Positions 1 through 7,874 of a stretch of 52,910 bases of DNA are shown here, piece by piece. The DNA comes from Bacillota bacterium (GTDB taxonomy: Bacteria > Bacillota > Clostridia > Peptostreptococcales > Anaerovoracaceae), in contig JAETTD010000017.1 in the NCBI GenBank assembly GCA_021769295.1, positions 1-52,910 on the forward strand, written 5' to 3'. The notes below the pieces were generated by a model that saw only the letters and a list, made by a program, of their open reading frames with translations, was not told the DNA's origin and made no database searches. Numbering within the stretch: the first letter of the stretch is position 1; every line of letters starts with the position of its first letter. A program made the position numbers and the translations under genes.

Positions 1-34
1 CGATTTTATGGACTTCTTTTTTCCTTTTAGCCAT
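1..34 (-). CDS. Start of an unidentified gene running off the left edge
   Basis: Only the first 11 codons are in the window and read MAKRKKEVHKI, a strongly basic N-terminus. The ATG (positions 34-32) is preceded by AGGAGGCT at a good distance, which supports a genuine start. The ribosome binding site sits in one arm of a hairpin (40-79). Too little is present to name a product. Confidence 0.55.
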   Translation of the reverse strand, partial: MAKRKKEVHKI

Positions 35-39
35 TTTAA

Positions 40-79
40 AAGCCTCCTATGATAATTTTATTTTACCATAGAAGGCTTC
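40..79 (-). promoter_or_regulatory. Leader hairpin that pairs with the ribosome binding site of the left-edge gene
   Basis: AAGCCTCCTATG (40-51) and CATAGAAGGCTT (68-79) form a 12-pair stem with one G-U type mismatch and an A/T-rich 16-nt loop. On the minus-strand transcript the 3' arm contains the AGGAGG of the gene starting at 34, so folding would hide the ribosome binding site. Read on the plus strand, the same hairpin is followed by CCTTTTTTT and could act as a terminator. Which role is real cannot be decided from sequence. Confidence 0.45.
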
Positions 80-134
80 CTTTTTTTAATATTTACAGAC
101 TTTTTTTCATAGGCTCACAGAGAATGACAAAAGT

Positions 135-174
135 AAGCCCGGTAATTCTGCATCAGAATTGCCGGGCTCTTTTT
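135..174. terminator. Intrinsic terminator after the PyrK-like gene
   Basis: AGCCCGGTAATTCTG (135-149) pairs with CAGAATTGCCGGGCT (154-168) around a 4-nt loop, with one mismatch. It lies immediately beyond the stop codon of the minus-strand gene ending at 174. The plus-strand side carries CTTTTT and the minus side a weaker T-tract. Confidence 0.75.
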
Positions 175-1106
175 CAGTCATTGCACTTACATCGCCTTAC
201 GGTCACCCCGTCCTCATCGGTATAGGAGCAGGCTCCGCACAAACCTTCTCCGCAGCACATGTTGCTGTGGTTTGGGTATATCACATTGCACTGAAAGTCT
301 GTTGTCTTTTTCCTAAGCTGCTCTGCAAAGTAGGGCGAGGTCATAATCAGCAGGTTGGGTTTTATGCCTGTGCAGGTCAAGCAATAATCGCTATCCTGTT
401 TTATCTTACAGACCAGAGAATCCATGTCCTCCTGCAAATCTGTTTCTTCATATTCCAATTCGGATACATATTCTTTTATAAACTCACCGGGAAGTTTGCT
501 TTTATCCAGATAAAAATTAGCCAGACTTCCTCCCATATATTTTTTCTGATTCAAAAAAGGCATAAGCGCAATGCCCTTTCCCACCACTATCGACAAAGCC
601 TTGGGATTATATCTTTCGCTGTTGAGAAGTCCGTTATAATAAGGCCCTTTAACATTCCAAAGAGTCCCGACGCTGCACTGTTTCAGAAGGTTTATGGTCT
701 TGGGGCCCGTCACGCTTATCGCCAGCGATATGTGATTGTCGCCCGCCTTGCCGCCTGCGGCGCTCTGAAATACGGATAAAGGCACGTTCCAATCACCCGA
801 TTCCACCATTACAAATGTCCCCATTCTGCTGCATGCAAGAGCATATCCGAAAGGTACCTCCAAAGTCACCACCGTAAGTGTGGGGGAAAAATCCTTTCTC
901 TCCCGCACCAAAAAACGCCTTGCTTTTGCGCCCTCTATAGCCTTGCTCTGCCTTTGCTTATACTCGGTATAGGGGCACACGCCCTGCCAGTCTGACGGAC
1001 AGTCGCACTTTCCTGTCCTTATCATGCCGCATGTGTAACACTGACCGGCTTCCATAAGGATGCACGGGCACTTGTCGCTGCCTCTGTCTGTGCAAATATA
1101 TGACAT
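174..1106 (-). CDS. PyrK-like FAD/NAD(P)-binding iron-sulfur electron-transfer protein with a Cys-rich N-terminus
   Basis: The 310-residue protein resembles the electron-transfer subunit of dihydroorotate dehydrogenase B (PyrK) and related ferredoxin-NADP reductase-fold proteins. Visible parts are a flavin barrel region (about 60-165), a nucleotide-binding region around VVGKGIALMPF, and a C-terminal CCGEGLCGAC followed by RRCKC, the pattern of the PyrK [2Fe-2S] site. Unlike ordinary PyrK (about 250 residues), it starts with eight cysteines in 44 residues (5, 13, 15, 23, 26, 34, 36, 44), which could hold an extra metal centre. No pyrD lies beside it, so the substrate partner is unknown. AAGGAGG precedes the ATG. 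Confidence 0.7.
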   Translation of the reverse strand: MSYICTDRGSDKCPCILMEAGQCYTCGMIRTGKCDCPSDWQGVCPYTEYKQRQSKAIEGAKARRFLVRERKDFSPTLTVVTLEVPFGYALACSRMGTFVMVESGDWNVPLSVFQSAAGGKAGDNHISLAISVTGPKTINLLKQCSVGTLWNVKGPYYNGLLNSERYNPKALSIVVGKGIALMPFLNQKKYMGGSLANFYLDKSKLPGEFIKEYVSELEYEETDLQEDMDSLVCKIKQDSDYCLTCTGIKPNLLIMTSPYFAEQLRKKTTDFQCNVIYPNHSNMCCGEGLCGACSYTDEDGVTVRRCKCND

Positions 1107-1124
1107 AAACTTGCCTCCTTAGAT

Positions 1125-2018
1125 TTAATTTTCTGATTTATAAGCTTCCTGCGAAAATCCGTAATCCAACATGGCATATGCGTCGTTGAACCAGTTGGAA
1201 TCGTTCAATACCACCGCTATCAACTCCTTATCTCCCTTTTTTGCCGAGGCCGCCAGAGTCCTGCCTGACGATTTGGTGTAACCTATCTTTATCCCCGTAG
1301 CTCCGTCGTATTGAGATATGGTCTTATTTTTATTTTGAAAAGTTCTCCCGCTCTCCTCGCTTCTCCAGCTCTGCGCTCCCGCTATTTCTCTGAAGTCCTC
1401 TCTCTTCATGGCCTCTCGTCCTATCTGTGCAAGGTCTCTTGCGGTAGTATAGTGTTCTTCGTCAAAGAGACCGTTGGGGTTGGTAAAGTGGGTTGAGGTA
1501 CATCCCAGTTCTTCCGCTTTTTCATTCATCCTTTCTACAAAGTTTTCCAGCGTGCCTCCGCTGCATATGGCAACTGCCAGAGCTGCGTCGTTTCCCGATT
1601 GCAGCATCATTCCGTAAAACAGCTCACGCAAAGTCAGCCTTTCGCCGACTTTTAAATATACGGATGAGCCTTCTGCTCCGACGGCTTCTGCCGGAACGAC
1701 CACCTCGCTGTCCAAATCCGCTCCTATCTCATCCAGTATTTCAAGGGCGACCAGAGCCGTCATTATCTTGGTGGTGCTTGCAGGATACAGCTTTTTATCA
1801 GCATCCTTTTCATATATGACTCTTCCGTCTTTTGCATCTATAAGTATGGCTCCGCCGGCGGAAACCACAGGGGCACGAACCTCTGCGCTTACGGCCTTTT
1901 CCTCTGTTCCTGTTTCTTCCTCATTGACTCGGAGCGTCGGCCCTATATATTCTGCCAACCCTCCTATTATCCCTATACATAGGCAAACTGCCAAAACAAC
2001 TTTTAATTTTTTACTCAT
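1125..2018 (-). CDS. Serine D-alanyl-D-alanine carboxypeptidase (peptidase S11, DacF/PBP5-like)
   Basis: This is a low-molecular-weight penicillin-binding protein that trims the terminal D-Ala from peptidoglycan stem peptides outside the membrane. The N-terminus is a membrane anchor or signal (residues 5-25). S11 motifs are SxxK as STTK (81-84), SGN (141-143) and, in place of KTG, KIG (244-246) in the segment GIKIGYTKSSG. The protein ends at about residue 297, so it lacks the C-terminal beta-rich PBP5_C domain of longer homologues. I chose the internal ATG at 2018 rather than one 21 nt upstream because GAGGGAG sits just before it. Confidence 0.88.
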   Translation of the reverse strand: MSKKLKVVLAVCLCIGIIGGLAEYIGPTLRVNEEETGTEEKAVSAEVRAPVVSAGGAILIDAKDGRVIYEKDADKKLYPASTTKIMTALVALEILDEIGADLDSEVVVPAEAVGAEGSSVYLKVGERLTLRELFYGMMLQSGNDAALAVAICSGGTLENFVERMNEKAEELGCTSTHFTNPNGLFDEEHYTTARDLAQIGREAMKREDFREIAGAQSWRSEESGRTFQNKNKTISQYDGATGIKIGYTKSSGRTLAASAKKGDKELIAVVLNDSNWFNDAYAMLDYGFSQEAYKSEN

Positions 2019-2072
2019 AAAAAAACTCCCTCTCAACATTTTACTGTTTTGAGGAAGTTATATGACTCTCTT

Positions 2073-2672
2073 TTAAATTTCGAGCTGCATTTGTCTGTCC
2101 TGCATATCGTCAGCGCCTTCTTCGGCATCTTCTGCTATGTATCCGGATACAAGATTTTCTATGTCTTCTATCTCCGGTAAATCCTTTATTGACGTAAATC
2201 CGAAATTTTTCAGGAAGGTATCGGTGGTTCCGTAGAGAATAGGCCTTCCGACTGTATCTGCTCTGCCTTTCTCCGCCACTAACTCCTTCTTAATCAATCC
2301 GTCCATTACCCTGTCGCACCTGATGCCTCTTATGGCCTCGATTTCACCTTTGGTTACGGGCTGCTTATAAGCAACTATGGCGAGGACTTCCAACGCCGAT
2401 TGAGAAAGTTTCTTTATCTTTACGGGGGTGCAAAGGCTGCGTATATAGTCGGCGTTTTCTTCTCTCGTAACAAACTGAAACGATTGGTTTATCTGCCTTA
2501 TTACGATTCCTCTGCCCTCTTGTTCGTACTCTGCCTGAAGTTCTTTAAAATATTCAACGGCCTCCTGCTTGGTTATATTGAAAACATCTGCCGCCGCCTT
2601 GGCGTCGAGGGGCTCTCCCCAAGTGAACAGCATGGATTCAAAAGCAGACTTAATTGTTTTTTTATTGCTCAT
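2073..2672 (-). CDS. scpB: Segregation and condensation protein B
   Basis: ScpB is the winged-helix kleisin partner that, with ScpA and Smc, forms the condensin-like complex organising and segregating the chromosome. The 199 residues have family length and carry hallmark segments such as AFESMLFTWGEPLDA at the N-terminus, ALEVLAIVAYKQPVTKGEIE and GRPILYGTT. The C-terminus is acidic, as is usual. It overlaps the 3' end of scpA by 11 bp, the standard translationally coupled scpA-scpB arrangement. Confidence 0.95.
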   Translation of the reverse strand: MSNKKTIKSAFESMLFTWGEPLDAKAAADVFNITKQEAVEYFKELQAEYEQEGRGIVIRQINQSFQFVTREENADYIRSLCTPVKIKKLSQSALEVLAIVAYKQPVTKGEIEAIRGIRCDRVMDGLIKKELVAEKGRADTVGRPILYGTTDTFLKNFGFTSIKDLPEIEDIENLVSGYIAEDAEEGADDMQDRQMQLEI

Positions 2673-3429
2673 ACTTTACGTCTCCTTCGTTGAGTCTTTC
2701 GCCGGATTCGACTTCAATATTTCCGTAGGTAGTCCTCTGCCTTACCTTGACCACTCTCTCCTTGGCCATTTCAAGAATAGAAACAAAGGTTACCACCACG
2801 TCGTAGCGGTCTTTCTTATCGGGAATAAGCTCATTAAAATTAAATATCTGTCCCACTTTTCTTCTGAGCTTGTCGGCAATGTATTTGATACGGCTCTCCA
2901 TGGAGGCACGTTCTCTCTCGATTCTTGTATATTGCCTGCGTACCGCTTCCACTCGCTGTTTCTTCTCTAAAAACACAGTAAAAGCTCCGGCAAACTGCTT
3001 TATATCCAAGCTGAGATACTCATCCGGCTGTTCAAGGAACCGGGAAATATCCTCCTGAGGTTTCTGAAATATCCTCGAAGCAGCCTCTTCCTGCTCACGC
3101 AGGATTTCTGCGGCTTTCTTGAATTTTTTGTATTCCAGGAGACGTGCAACCAGCTCGGTTCTCGGGTCTTCTTCGATAAAGCCTTCTTTGGATTCGCTCA
3201 TTCTCGGCAGAATCATCTTTGACTTTATCTCTATCAGCGATGAAGCCAGAACCATAAACTCTGTGGAAACGGCTACGTCCATTTCCTGCATGGTCTTTAT
3301 ATATTCGAGATACTGACTTGTGATGAGGCTTATCTCAATATCATAAATGCTCATCTGAGCATTTTCTATCAGATATACCAACAAGTCAAAAGGTCCCTCA
3401 AAGGTTTGTAATTTTACTTTATAACTCAT
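2662..3429 (-). CDS. scpA: Segregation and condensation protein A (kleisin)
   Basis: The 255-residue kleisin bridges the Smc heads. The N-terminus has the conserved FEGPFDLLVYLIENAQMSIYDI pattern (residues 9-30, quoted only to locate it in part: FEGPFDLL at 9-16), followed by SLIEIKSKMILP. A charged, coiled middle and a C-terminal winged-helix region follow. It shares a TAATG stop/start with the upstream transporter gene and overlaps scpB by 11 bp, so the three are probably translated from one message. Confidence 0.95.
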   Translation of the reverse strand: MSYKVKLQTFEGPFDLLVYLIENAQMSIYDIEISLITSQYLEYIKTMQEMDVAVSTEFMVLASSLIEIKSKMILPRMSESKEGFIEEDPRTELVARLLEYKKFKKAAEILREQEEAASRIFQKPQEDISRFLEQPDEYLSLDIKQFAGAFTVFLEKKQRVEAVRRQYTRIERERASMESRIKYIADKLRRKVGQIFNFNELIPDKKDRYDVVVTFVSILEMAKERVVKVRQRTTYGNIEVESGERLNEGDVKYEQ

Positions 3430-4337
3430 TATTCTTGCTTACTCTCCTGTTTGTTATAGTAAAGCAATGCACATACGACGATTATACATCCTATTATCTC
3501 ATACAATTTAGGTATCTGCTGCAAGAATATAATAGCCATGACAATCGCAAATACCGAATCGGCCGTCTCCCATGTCGAAACATACAGCGAACTTACATGG
3601 CCTATGCATAGGTTAAATACCGCATGAGCTCCTATCTGGCACAAGAAGGCCATGACAACGAGAAGCACATAATCCATGGCGCTGTAGCCAAAAACTGGTG
3701 TTCCTGTAAATATCATTCCGATGCTGAAACAAATCCAGCAGGAGAAAAACACCAGCAGAACATATAATCCGCCGTCCACTCTTTTACGCACCGCATCTCC
3801 CACGGAAAAGTAAAGTCCCATGAACATGGCTGCCATAAATGCAAATATATCTCCCGTCAGGTTTCCTCCGGCAAAGGTGTTGTAGTCTGCGCCCACTATT
3901 ATCACTCCTCCCACAAGGGCTACGATAATAGCTGCAACGGACTTTATACTGACTCTCTTTTTATATATAAGCACTGTCACCAGAAGCACCACCAGCGGGT
4001 GAAGCGCAGCAAGCACCGATGCGCTTGCGATATTGGTAAGTTTTACAGCATTGAACCATGAAAAGAAATGGCCGAACAGAAACGCTCCCGAAATAAAGCA
4101 CCACATATAATCCGAAGGAGCGATTTCTTTTAACTGCTGCCTCTTTTTATCGCTTGTCAGCGCCGGTATTATAAAGAACGGCAACGCTATGGTAAGTCTC
4201 CAAAAACCTATAGCCATGGATGAGGCGCTTATCAGAGAGCCTAAAATTCCTGAAGTTGCTCCGAACAGTACGGCAAGTACCGTTGCGATTTTTGCATATC
4301 TTGCTATAAATCCTTTTTTATTCTGTGAGTTTTCCAT
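3429..4337 (-). CDS. EamA/DMT-family membrane transporter
   Basis: The 302-residue protein has about ten hydrophobic segments arranged as two EamA repeats, typical of drug/metabolite exporters. The N-terminal half contains GATSGILGSLISASSMAIGF and the second half starts near GDIFAFMAAMFMGLYFSVGD. The substrate cannot be read from sequence. It overlaps mtnA by 20 bp at its start and touches scpA at its end, so it sits inside a run of co-transcribed genes. A link to methylthio-sugar or purine salvage through mtnA is possible but unproven. Confidence 0.85.
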   Translation of the reverse strand: MENSQNKKGFIARYAKIATVLAVLFGATSGILGSLISASSMAIGFWRLTIALPFFIIPALTSDKKRQQLKEIAPSDYMWCFISGAFLFGHFFSWFNAVKLTNIASASVLAALHPLVVLLVTVLIYKKRVSIKSVAAIIVALVGGVIIVGADYNTFAGGNLTGDIFAFMAAMFMGLYFSVGDAVRKRVDGGLYVLLVFFSCWICFSIGMIFTGTPVFGYSAMDYVLLVVMAFLCQIGAHAVFNLCIGHVSSLYVSTWETADSVFAIVMAIIFLQQIPKLYEIIGCIIVVCALLYYNKQESKQE

Positions 4338-5409
4338 CTTTTCCCTCGTTTTCTTTCATCAAAGCCTTTAAATTCAAGTCATAAGGAGGTCTTACGATTC
4401 CTTTTTCCGTTATAACCGCAGTAATATATTTGTGGTCTGTGACGTCAAATGACGGATTGAAGGTTTTCACTCCTTCCGGCGCCATAGGTTTTTCATACCA
4501 CATTTCATATATTTCTTCGCCCTTGCGAAGTTCGATTTCTATGTCATCGCCGGTCTCGGTATTTAAGTCTATCGTAGACGTTGGCACATACATATAAAAA
4601 GGAATTCCGTATTCCTTTGCCAATATGGCTACAGCAGAGGTCCCTATTTTGTTTGCGCCGTCTCCGTTGGCTGCCATTCTGTCGCACCCTACAACCACAG
4701 CGTCTACCCAGCCTTTTTTCATTACGGTGGCTGCCATATTGTCACAAATCAATGTAACGTCGACTCCCGCCTTATTGAGTTCCCAAGAAGTGAGCCGTGC
4801 TCCCTGAAGGAGCGGTCTGGTTTCGTCCGCAAACACTTTGAAGCCGTAGCCTCTCTCATGTCCAAGATATATGGGTGCAAGACAGGTTCCGTATTTGGCC
4901 GTAGCTATGGTTCCGGCATTGCAGTGGGTCAGAATTCCCATTCCCGGCTTTAGCAACGATAATCCGTATTCTCCCATGGCAAGGCATGCTTCTATGTCTT
5001 CTTTATGTATCGACATTGCTTCTTCCAGAAGTTTTTCTTTTCCTTCTTTCGGATTGCTTATGCAGGCTCTGTCAAGGCTGTCTGTCATTTTTCTTAAAGC
5101 CCATGAAAGATTTACCGCCGTAGGCCTTGCGCTTGCAAGGTAATCTGCGATTTCTTTAGTATATTGAATAAACTCCGTAACAGAGCTGCCGTCGTACTTG
5201 ACTGCCTCTATATACAGCCCATAGGCCGCAGCCACTCCGATTGCAGGTGCTCCTCTTACTTTCAGGTGATATATGGCATCCCACATATCCTCTTTGGTAT
5301 CTATCTCTATGTATATTTCTTCTCCCGGAAGCTTTGTCTGGTCCAGCAGCAACAGCTTTCCTTCGTCAAATTTAATCGGTGTTATGTTTAAAACGTTATT
5401 TGTACTCAT
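4318..5409 (-). CDS. mtnA: S-methyl-5-thioribose-1-phosphate isomerase
   Basis: MtnA converts methylthioribose-1-phosphate to methylthioribulose-1-phosphate in methionine salvage and belongs to the eIF2B-like fold. The 363 residues match family length. VRGAPAIGVAAAYG (51-64), GILTHCNAGTIATAKYGTC with catalytic Cys163, and GCDRMAANGDGANKIGT with Asp243 correspond to the catalytic Cys160/Asp240 pair known in the Bacillus enzyme. No mtnK, mtnB or other salvage gene is adjacent, so the surrounding pathway is not visible here. The start overlaps the upstream J-domain-like gene by 14 bp. A related sugar-phosphate isomerase specificity cannot be fully excluded. Confidence 0.9.
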   Translation of the reverse strand: MSTNNVLNITPIKFDEGKLLLLDQTKLPGEEIYIEIDTKEDMWDAIYHLKVRGAPAIGVAAAYGLYIEAVKYDGSSVTEFIQYTKEIADYLASARPTAVNLSWALRKMTDSLDRACISNPKEGKEKLLEEAMSIHKEDIEACLAMGEYGLSLLKPGMGILTHCNAGTIATAKYGTCLAPIYLGHERGYGFKVFADETRPLLQGARLTSWELNKAGVDVTLICDNMAATVMKKGWVDAVVVGCDRMAANGDGANKIGTSAVAILAKEYGIPFYMYVPTSTIDLNTETGDDIEIELRKGEEIYEMWYEKPMAPEGVKTFNPSFDVTDHKYITAVITEKGIVRPPYDLNLKALMKENEGKDGKLTE

Positions 5410-6205
5410 CTATAAATCTCCCTAAATATCGCAGATAATCTGCATATGATAAAATTGCTTCTCCTTCATATAAATTTTCGCTGCCTGCCACCGTGTCAAA
5501 ACTCGGTGCTCCCAACCACAAAATCAGATATTCTGCACAGCTTGCATCGTCGTAATCGTAATAATAGTCTTCAATTCCCGTGATGTAATCAAAAAACTCA
5601 CCTCTGTCATATATGTCAAGTTCATAAAGGATATTCAACATCTCATCAATGGTTTCGCCATCCCCATATTCGCCTTGGCCGCTTTCCCAGTCTACTCCGG
5701 CTTCATTCAATCCGATAACGGATGTGTCAAGCATATCATAATAATCGTAATAATCCAGTTGTCTGACCAATGCCTCGGCAGCTTCTATCTCCTGCACGGT
5801 TGGATCTATATCCTCTACGGTCGCCCACTTGTGTGCAAAATCCGGCGCAACGCTTATCACAATCCCCGCAATAACCATTACAATTATTACGGCAAAGGCA
5901 ATTATAACCCCACGTGGAGATTTTGCTACGACCTGCTTTGCTTCTCCTATGACTGCGGCTGCCTGCTGTGTCGGTTTTTCCAGCCTTCTCAGTTTGCTCT
6001 GAAGCCCGCTCTCCGAAGGATTGTTACCCATAAGAGCTCTGTATGCCTCAGCGGCCTCCTCCTTCTTTTTGCGTACATATTCCGGGTCGTCTCTATAATC
6101 CGGTGTGCCTAACTTTGCTATTCTATTTTCGTAGGCTTCTTTTATCTGTGCGGGAGTGGCTCCCGCTGCAAGGCCAAGTATCCTGTAACAGTATTTTTTA
6201 TCCAT
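5396..6205 (-). CDS. J-domain-like membrane protein of unknown function
   Basis: The first ~70 residues (MDKKYCYRILGLAAGATPAQ onward, with AYENRIAKLG) look like a DnaJ N-terminal fold, but the HPD tripeptide needed to stimulate Hsp70 is not present. One transmembrane segment lies near residues 108-130 (VIIAFAVIIVMVIAGIVI). The extracytoplasmic part is acidic and tyrosine-rich (YDYYDML, DYYYDYDD). The start at 6205 follows AAGAGGTG; an in-frame upstream extension of 66 codons has no ribosome binding site and low-complexity content, so I excluded it. It precedes mtnA with a 14-bp overlap. The function is unknown. Confidence 0.7.
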   Translation of the reverse strand: MDKKYCYRILGLAAGATPAQIKEAYENRIAKLGTPDYRDDPEYVRKKKEEAAEAYRALMGNNPSESGLQSKLRRLEKPTQQAAAVIGEAKQVVAKSPRGVIIAFAVIIVMVIAGIVISVAPDFAHKWATVEDIDPTVQEIEAAEALVRQLDYYDYYDMLDTSVIGLNEAGVDWESGQGEYGDGETIDEMLNILYELDIYDRGEFFDYITGIEDYYYDYDDASCAEYLILWLGAPSFDTVAGSENLYEGEAILSYADYLRYLGRFIDEYK

Positions 6206-6341
6206 GAAAGCACCTCTTACATTTCTAAAGTGCATGCCGGATTGCGACAATCCTATTCTACGGATAATTATACCATGCTGCGGCGCAAAAATAAAGCCAA
6301 AGGTATTATCTGCAAAATCCGGTTTATTTTCTCTTAAAATA

Positions 6342-6370
6342 TTGCTATCTTCTGAAAATTGAAATATACT
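6342..6370 (+). promoter_or_regulatory. Candidate sigma-A promoter for the PhzF-like gene
   Basis: TTGCTA (6342-6347), a 17-nt spacer and TATACT (6365-6370) precede GAGGAGG and the ATG at 6405. A second TATAAT at 6376-6381 has a poorer upstream partner. Confidence 0.5.
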
Positions 6371-6404
6371 TGTATTATAATTTAAAGCAAGAGGAGGTCC
6401 CAAA

Positions 6405-7295
6405 ATGAAATTTTATATTGTAGATGCTTTTACTGAAACACTTTTCGGCGGCAACCCTGCCGGCGTAGTAATTTTACCTGACGGCGCGGATTTTCCTTCG
6501 GATGAAGTAATGGTTAAAACTGCCGCAGAGCTTCGTTATTCGGAAACAGCCTTTATTAAACGCATAAATGAAAAAGAATTTAATATAAGATACTTTACTC
6601 CGGCAGCAGAAGTTGACTTGTGCGGACATGCAACTATAGGCTCCTTCAAAGCTCTTCTCTACGGAGGATACATAGAAGACAACCACAGCTATGTAAACCA
6701 TACTCTGGCAGGCGACTTGAATATCGACATAAAGAACGGTTTTGTGCTCATGGACATGGCAACACCTGTTAAAATCAATGAAATCAGCGATCAAGCAGGC
6801 CTTGAGGAATTATATTCGATAATGGGGCTTGACTATAAAGAGCAAAAATCCAAGGGAGTAACTCTTACTCCTCAAATGATTTCCACAGGTCTTCCTGATA
6901 TAATGATGCCTGTGGCAACCAGAGCTGATTTGGAAGCCATTGCTCCGGATTTTCCTGCCCTGTCAGCGCTTTCCGAAAAATATGAAGTCGTAGGCGTTCA
7001 TGCTTTCACACTGGACTCCGAAGAAGGCACTACCTGCCACGTAAGAAACTTTGCTCCTCTGTATGACATAGATGAAGAAGCCGCAACAGGCACTTCCAAC
7101 GGAGCTCTGACTTATTACGGATACCTCAACGGATTTGTTCACGACGGCGACGACTGCCGCTTCGTTCAGGGTGAAAAGATGAATCGCCCATCAGTCATAT
7201 TGAGCCATTTCGACGCAAAAGGCGACGGCAGCTGCTTTGTTCAAGTAGGCGGAAGCGGCGCAATGCTTGCAGAAGGCGATATCAAATTAGACTAA
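6405..7295 (+). CDS. PhzF-family isomerase/epimerase
   Basis: The 296-residue protein has the diaminopimelate epimerase-like double fold of the PhzF family. The N-terminus reads IVDAFTETLFGGNPAGVVIL. The catalytic glutamate expected in this family is Glu47 in RYSETAFI, followed by FTPAAEVDLCGHAT. The second half has GTSNGAL and a C-terminal VGGSGAML. Most such proteins outside phenazine operons have no known substrate and none can be assigned here. It is monocistronic: promoter at 6342, strong AGGAGG site, terminator at 7326. Confidence 0.88.
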   Translation: MKFYIVDAFTETLFGGNPAGVVILPDGADFPSDEVMVKTAAELRYSETAFIKRINEKEFNIRYFTPAAEVDLCGHATIGSFKALLYGGYIEDNHSYVNHTLAGDLNIDIKNGFVLMDMATPVKINEISDQAGLEELYSIMGLDYKEQKSKGVTLTPQMISTGLPDIMMPVATRADLEAIAPDFPALSALSEKYEVVGVHAFTLDSEEGTTCHVRNFAPLYDIDEEAATGTSNGALTYYGYLNGFVHDGDDCRFVQGEKMNRPSVILSHFDAKGDGSCFVQVGGSGAMLAEGDIKLD

Positions 7296-7325
7296 TTGAG
7301 CGATATGCAAAATCAGCTCTTAGCG

Positions 7326-7356
7326 GCGAGACAGTTTCGGCTGCCTCGCTCTTTTT
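7326..7356 (+). terminator. Terminator of the PhzF-like gene
   Basis: GCGAGACAG (7326-7334) and CTGCCTCGC (7341-7349) form a 9-pair stem with one mismatch, followed by TCTTTTT. Confidence 0.75.
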
Positions 7357-7406
7357 ATGTAATCAGAAAGATATATGGCTTGCATTGCATAATATATATT
7401 AAAATC

Positions 7407-7451
7407 GAGGGGGTAAAATTTTTTACCCCCTCTAAGGTAAAAAATTTTACC
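7407..7451. repeat. Two adjacent perfect palindromes of inverted design
   Basis: GAGGGGGTAAAA (7407-7418) and TTTTACCCCCTC (7421-7432) form a perfect 12-pair palindrome with a 2-nt centre. It is followed by GGTAAAA (7436-7442) and TTTTACC (7445-7451), a second perfect palindrome. The two units are also nearly reverse complements of each other, so several alternative cruciform or hairpin forms are possible. It is too AT-rich at the centre for a typical terminator. Confidence 0.7.
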
Positions 7452-7498
7452 CCCTTAAAAATCATATATATAGCACGGCGACGGGGTGCCGTAGAGGG

Positions 7499-7805
7499 CG
7501 GTATACATATTTTGGGTTTTGTATACCTCGGGTGGCGGCCCGGCTATCCCAGTGGAACACGTTTTTGTGAATTCACGTAATTGTGTTAAGAGTTTCCGGG
7601 ATTATGTTGGCTGAGCTACAATGCTTTCGTGAATCCACGTAATAATGTTAGGGGTTTCCGAAATTGTGTTTCCCAAGCTACAACGTTTTTGTGAATTCAC
7701 GCAATAATGTTATCGGTTTGGCGGTTTTCGGTTATCCGGCCGGGCCAAGCCAGTCGAGGGTCGCATCTACGCCGAGCTTCGGCCAAGAGCCTCCCCACAC
7801 AAAAA
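7499..7805 (+). repeat. GTATAC repeat family, copy E (rearranged)
   Basis: It starts with CGGTATACATATTTTGGGTT, as in copies A and D, but jumps between two GTATAC motifs so that about 50 bp of the core is missing. The right end CCCCACACAAAAAGCAGG matches the right-end consensus of the other copies and abuts a terminator stem, as they do. The 62-bp tandem array (7560-7720) lies inside. Orientation is the same as in copies A-D. Confidence 0.6.
7560..7720 (+). repeat. 62-bp tandem repeat, about 2.6 units
   Basis: Units start at 7560, 7622 and 7684 (exactly 62 bp apart), each beginning with TTTTTGTGAATTCACG or a close variant and ending GCTACAA. GTGAATTCAC is itself palindromic. The module GTGAWTTCAC...GTGTTA also occurs once in each of the repeat elements R2 and R3, which are built of 62-bp units as well. 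Confidence 0.75.
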
Positions 7806-7830
7806 GCAGGCAGCCCCGTGGGCTGCCTGC
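7806..7830 (-). terminator. Terminator after the desulfoferrodoxin gene
   Basis: GCAGGCAGCC (7806-7815) and GGCTGCCTGC (7821-7830) form a perfect 10-pair GC-rich stem. On the minus strand it is followed by TTTTTG, as expected for a gene ending at 7875. Confidence 0.85.
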
Positions 7831-7874
7831 CGCAAACGTCTCAATGTCTAAGATTTTCTTGCATTCCTTCGATT

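Noticed and set aside
7560-7720. CRISPR-like appearance of the 62-bp and 16-bp tandem arrays
   Set aside because: Units are head-to-tail with no unique spacers between constant repeats, and no cas gene is in the window.
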